Shown one piece after another: positions 7,865 to 10,669 of a stretch of 10,669 nucleotides of DNA. Made by a program: the position numbers and the translations under genes. The number at the start of each line of letters is the position of its first letter. Position 1 is the first letter of the stretch. Location of the stretch: the NCBI GenBank assembly GCA_964418645.1, contig CAYQME010000076.1, positions 1-10,669 of the forward strand, written 5' to 3'. This stretch comes from JAADHG01 sp964418645. Its GTDB lineage: Bacteria > Bacteroidota > Bacteroidia > Flavobacteriales > Flavobacteriaceae. A model generated the notes under the pieces. It did not search any database and was not told the origin of the DNA. It worked only from the letters and a program-made list of their open reading frames with translations.

Positions 7865-8743
7865 ATGCACAAAGCAGGTTTTGTAAATATTATTGGCAAC
7901 CCTAATGTTGGTAAGTCCACTTTAATGAATGCCTTTGTAGGTGAGAAATTGTCAATTATCACATCGAAAGCACAAACTACAAGGCATCGTATTTTAGGCA
8001 TCGTTAATGGCGACGATTTTCAAGTGGTTTTGAGTGATACTCCTGGAATTATTAAACCAGCGTATGAGTTGCAAGAGGCGATGATGGGTTTTGTAAAATC
8101 GGCTTTCGAAGATGCTGATGTGTTGATTTATATGGTTGAAATAGGAGAGAAGGAACTAAAAGACGAAGTCTTTTTTAATAAGATTACCAATTCTAAGATT
8201 CCTATCTTACTTTTGCTCAATAAAATTGATAGATCTAATCAAGAACAATTGGATGAGCAAGCTGCACTATGGCAAAGTAAAGTCCCGAATGCTGAATTTT
8301 TTCCAATTTCGGCACTTGAAGGATTTAATGTGAAAGAAGTATTTAATAGAATTATTGAGCTACTTCCTGAGTCACCAGCATTTTATCCTAAAGATCAACT
8401 TACAGATAAACCAGAACGCTTTTTTGTAAATGAGACTATTAGAGAGAAAATATTAATGCATTACAAAAAAGAAATTCCTTATGCTGTTGAGGTAGATACC
8501 GAAGAGTTTTTTGATGAAGACAATATTATAAGAATACACTCTATTATAATGGTAGAACGTAACACACAAAAAGGAATTATTATTGGTCATAAAGGAAGTG
8601 CGTTAAAACGTGTTGGTGTTGAAGCGAGAAAAGATTTAGAGAAATTCTTTGGGAAGCAAGTTCATTTGGAATTGTATGTAAAAGTGAATAAAAATTGGCG
8701 CAGCAATCAAAACCAACTGAAACGTTTTGGATACAATCAATAA
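7865..8743 (+). CDS. era: GTPase Era, 30S ribosome assembly
   Basis: Era binds the 3' end of 16S rRNA and acts late in small-subunit maturation. The 292-residue length is normal for the family. The GTPase domain shows G1 GNPNVGKST (11-19), the G2 threonine in AQTTRHRI (36-43), G3 DTPG (58-61), G4 NKID (119-122) and G5 ISAL (148-151). The C-terminal KH domain has the RNA-binding loop GHKG at 241-244 within KGIIIGHKGSALKRVG. ATG at 7865 gives the standard MHKAGFVNIIGNPNVGKS start. A strong -7 box lies just upstream, so it likely has its own promoter despite following the DinB-like gene. It is convergent with the membrane-protein gene, whose corrected stop lies 5 bases beyond the era stop. Confidence 0.97.
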   Translation: MHKAGFVNIIGNPNVGKSTLMNAFVGEKLSIITSKAQTTRHRILGIVNGDDFQVVLSDTPGIIKPAYELQEAMMGFVKSAFEDADVLIYMVEIGEKELKDEVFFNKITNSKIPILLLLNKIDRSNQEQLDEQAALWQSKVPNAEFFPISALEGFNVKEVFNRIIELLPESPAFYPKDQLTDKPERFFVNETIREKILMHYKKEIPYAVEVDTEEFFDEDNIIRIHSIIMVERNTQKGIIIGHKGSALKRVGVEARKDLEKFFGKQVHLELYVKVNKNWRSNQNQLKRFGYNQ

Positions 8744-8748
8744 TCGCT

Positions 8749-9419
8749 TTATGGTTTTGCATGAATGTTTTTACTGCGTAAAGTATCTCGCATAAAATGA
8801 TGTAATAAATGCATTTCATCCATTCCAGCTTTTTTTCNNNNNNNNNNNNNNNNNNNNNNNNNNNNNNNNNNNNNNNNNNNNNNNNNNNNNNNNNNNNNNN
8901 NNNNNNNNNNNNNNNNNNNNNNNNNNNNNNNNNNNNNGTATCTCGCATAAAATGATGTAATAAATGCATTTCATCCATTCCAGCTTTTTTTCCAACTTGT
9001 CCAGCAAAATATAGGATAACCCAAATACCAATCATAAAAAACATGATACCTAATTGCAAACCATAGTTTGTGTTTAACGACCAATTGCTATAAGCCCAAG
9101 CTCCAAAACCAATAAAAACTACTGCAACAAAAAAGTGAAAAAACATAAACATAGTCCAAACCGTTGGATTTGGTCCAAATAAACCATGTACTGTGCTAGA
9201 ATCATCATCAAGTTCAATAATTTCTAAATGTAGTTGTGGTGACCAAAAATGTTGTTTTTGTTTTGGAATTCTTATAAACACATGGTCATCTAAACGCGAT
9301 ACAATAAAATCCGATTGCGTGTCTTTAGTATCTTCAAATAATTTTAATAAATCTTTATTATCACGTTTAACATCAAATTTAAATCGAGGGCGTAAAACAA
9401 TTTCATTGGTTAAAGACAT
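8749..9419 (-). CDS. Two-helix membrane protein of unknown function, interrupted by an assembly gap
   Basis: I do not recognise a named family. ATG at 9419 opens a frame whose first 160 residues are uninterrupted. A soluble N-terminal domain (1-85) has basic and acidic patches and the segment HFWSPQLHLEIIEL. Two membrane helices follow, near 87-110 (FMFFHFFVAVVFIGFGAWAY) and 119-141 (LQLGIMFFMIGIWVILYFAG). A short His/Met-rich cytoplasmic tail (GMDEMHLLHHFMRD) comes next. The 100 N then break the frame. When the Ns and one copy of the flanking 55-base repeat are removed, reading continues as MRDTLRSKNIHAKP and stops at TAA 8749-8751. The total is 171 residues. Read literally, the sequence would run antisense through era, which is not credible. 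The gene sits between era and der, convergent with the first and divergent from the second. Confidence 0.8.
8783..8837. repeat. Left copy of 55-base duplicate flanking the assembly gap
   Basis: These 55 bases are identical to 8938-8992. One copy directly abuts the N run on each side. This is the pattern left when two contigs that share a k-mer-length overlap are joined with Ns. The duplicate is therefore considered an artefact and not a biological repeat. Confidence 0.93.
8838..8937. other. Assembly gap, exactly 100 N
   Basis: An exact run of 100 N is the conventional filler for a gap of unknown length. It is flanked by identical 55-base sequences. Protein continuity across the collapsed join indicates that no sequence is actually missing. 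Confidence 0.98.
8938..8992. repeat. Right copy of 55-base duplicate flanking the assembly gap
   Basis: This copy is identical over its full length to 8783-8837. It encodes, on the minus strand, the end of the membrane protein just after its second helix. It is probably the same genomic segment counted twice. Confidence 0.93.
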
Positions 9420-9472
9420 ATATGTTTTTTAAAGTGCAGTAAAATACAGTTTTTTCTTCAGATTGTAAACAC

Positions 9473-9480
9473 TACCTTTG
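9473..9480 (+). promoter_or_regulatory. Bacteroidota -7 promoter box for der (TACCTTTG)
   Basis: This is an exact TAnnTTTG match ending 17 bases before the der ATG. It is embedded in TACCTTTGCAGCCAATTAAA, closely like TACCTTTGCAATCAAATTAA before era. No convincing -33 TTG lies at the standard distance; the region there is a T-run. The 78-base intergenic region also has to hold the promoter of the divergent membrane-protein gene, for which I see no clear box. Confidence 0.7.
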
Positions 9481-9497
9481 CAGCCAATTAAAAAAGC

Positions 9498-10669
9498 ATG
9501 AGTAATATAGTTGCCATAGTAGGTCGTCCAAATGTTGGGAAGTCAACCTTCTTTAATCGTTTAATTCAACGACGAGAAGCCATTGTTGATGCAGTGAGTG
9601 GTGTTACCAGAGATCGTCATTATGGTAAAAGCGATTGGAACGGAAAAGAATTTTCGCTTATTGATACAGGAGGTTATGTAAAAGGAAGTGACGATATTTT
9701 TGAAGCAGAAATTGATAAACAAGTAGAATTGGCTATAGATGAAGCCGACGCTATTATTTTTATGGTTGATGTAGAGGCAGGCGTTACTGGAATGGATGAA
9801 GATGTAGCAAACTTACTTCGTAAGGTTGATAAACCCGTATTTTTGGTAGTTAACAAAGTAGATAATAATAAAAGAGCCGAAGATGCTGTAGAGTTTTATG
9901 CACTTGGGTTAGGAGATTATTTCAATATTGCTAGTATTAATGGTAGTGGTACAGGTGATTTGCTAGATGCTTTGGTTGATGCTCTGCCTGAAAAAGAAGA
10001 GATTGTAGAAACAGAATTGCCATGTTTTGCTGTGGTTGGTCGTCCTAATGCTGGAAAATCATCGTTTATAAATGCGTTAATAGGCGAAGAAAGATATATC
10101 GTTACAGATATTGCAGGAACCACTCGCGATTCAATAGACACGAAATACAATCGTTTTGGTTTTGAATTTAATTTGGTTGATACGGCTGGCATACGACGAA
10201 AAGCTAAAGTTAAAGAAGATCTAGAATTTTACTCGGTTATGCGAAGTGTTCGTGCCATAGAACATAGTGATGTGTGTTTGTTGGTTTGTGACGCGACTCG
10301 AGGTTTTGACGGACAAGTGCAAAACATATTTTGGTTGGCAGAGCGCAATAGAAAAGGTATTGTTATTTTGGTAAATAAATGGGATTTGGTAGAAAAAGAT
10401 AACAAGACTACCAAAGAGTTTGAAAAGTATATAAAGCAACAAATTGAACCATTTACAGATGTGCCTATTGTATTTATTTCTTCATTAACAAAACAACGCA
10501 TTTTTAAAGCTATTGAAACTGCTGTAGAAGTTTATAAAAACCGTACAAAACGTGTTAAAACAAGTGTGCTTAATGATGTGTTGTTACCTATAATCGAAAA
10601 CTATCCACCACCTGCGAATAAGGGTAAATTTGTAAAGATTAAATACATAATGCAATTGCCGACACCACA
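9498..10669 (+). CDS. der: GTPase Der (EngA), 50S ribosome assembly (3' end cut by window edge)
   Basis: Der has two tandem GTPase domains and a KH-like domain, and acts in large-subunit assembly. From ATG at 9498 the frame is open for 390 codons to the window edge; the family is usually about 430-440 residues. The first G domain has GRPNVGKST (9-17), SGVTRDRHYGK, DTGG and NKVD. The second has GRPNAGKSS, AGTTRDS, DTAG and NKWD. The start of the KH-like domain is visible (VLNDVLLPIIENYPPPANKGKFVKIKY). An acidic linker (about PEKEEIVETELP) joins the two G domains. ATG at 9498 gives MSNIVAIVGRPNVGKS, the standard N-terminus. It is preceded by its own promoter-like box. Confidence 0.97.
   Translation, partial: MSNIVAIVGRPNVGKSTFFNRLIQRREAIVDAVSGVTRDRHYGKSDWNGKEFSLIDTGGYVKGSDDIFEAEIDKQVELAIDEADAIIFMVDVEAGVTGMDEDVANLLRKVDKPVFLVVNKVDNNKRAEDAVEFYALGLGDYFNIASINGSGTGDLLDALVDALPEKEEIVETELPCFAVVGRPNAGKSSFINALIGEERYIVTDIAGTTRDSIDTKYNRFGFEFNLVDTAGIRRKAKVKEDLEFYSVMRSVRAIEHSDVCLLVCDATRGFDGQVQNIFWLAERNRKGIVILVNKWDLVEKDNKTTKEFEKYIKQQIEPFTDVPIVFISSLTKQRIFKAIETAVEVYKNRTKRVKTSVLNDVLLPIIENYPPPANKGKFVKIKYIMQLPTP

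Noticed and set aside
8783..8992. 55-base direct repeat as an attachment site, tandem duplication or CRISPR-like element
   Set aside because: The copies abut a run of exactly 100 N on both sides, are perfectly identical, and collapse to a clean reading frame. An assembly overlap explains all of this.
8580..9419. 279-residue minus-strand reading frame running through the Ns into the antisense of era
   Set aside because: It depends on the arbitrary length of the N run and overlaps the well-supported KH domain of era. The corrected gene stops at 8749.
9674..10501. Minus-strand open frames inside der
   Set aside because: They are shadows of the der coding frame, low in complexity and without recognisable motifs.

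Overview
The window looks like a chromosomal segment from a marine-type member of the Flavobacteriaceae (Bacteroidota). The DNA is AT-rich, starts lack convincing Shine-Dalgarno sequences, and two genes carry the Bacteroidota -7 promoter box TAnnTTTG. The protein sequences (Era, Der, DUF1330, DinB-like lipocalin-free exported protein) are flavobacterial in style. The family placement is inference from style, not a database match.

Region 1 (1-7137, all minus strand) is a molybdenum/formate block. Read in the direction of transcription it holds a small DUF1330 protein, a 701-residue bis-MGD molybdopterin oxidoreductase of unassigned substrate, the sulfurtransferase FdhD, an NADH-oxidoreductase-type subunit that fuses NuoE-like and NuoF-like parts, and the catalytic formate dehydrogenase subunit. 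The last gene runs off the left edge. The first three genes are packed with zero spacing or overlap. A 118-base gap separates them from the last two, which are 6 bases apart. Together FdhB and FdhA resemble a soluble NAD-linked formate dehydrogenase of the FdsABG type: electrons would pass from formate at the Mo centre, through a chain of Fe-S clusters, to FMN and NAD+. FdhD would supply sulfur to the Mo cofactor. The second molybdoenzyme has no Cys or Sec at the expected Mo-ligand position, so it is probably not a formate dehydrogenase. It is the best candidate here for an undescribed activity.

Region 2 (7138-10669) is a housekeeping block. A secreted DinB-like protein (plus) is followed by era (plus), a two-helix membrane protein of unknown function (minus, convergent with era) and der (plus, cut by the right edge). 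era and der are both ribosome-assembly GTPases. They carry nearly identical TACCTTTGCA promoter boxes about 17-18 bases before their start codons, implying very short leaders.

An assembly gap of exactly 100 N lies inside the membrane-protein gene and is flanked by two identical 55-base copies. Removing the Ns and one copy restores one clean 171-residue reading frame that stops 5 bases from the era stop. The gap is therefore almost certainly a scaffolding artefact, and the apparent duplication is not biological. No tRNA, rRNA, CRISPR array, insertion sequence or prophage was seen. No gene-free stretch exceeds about 140 bases.
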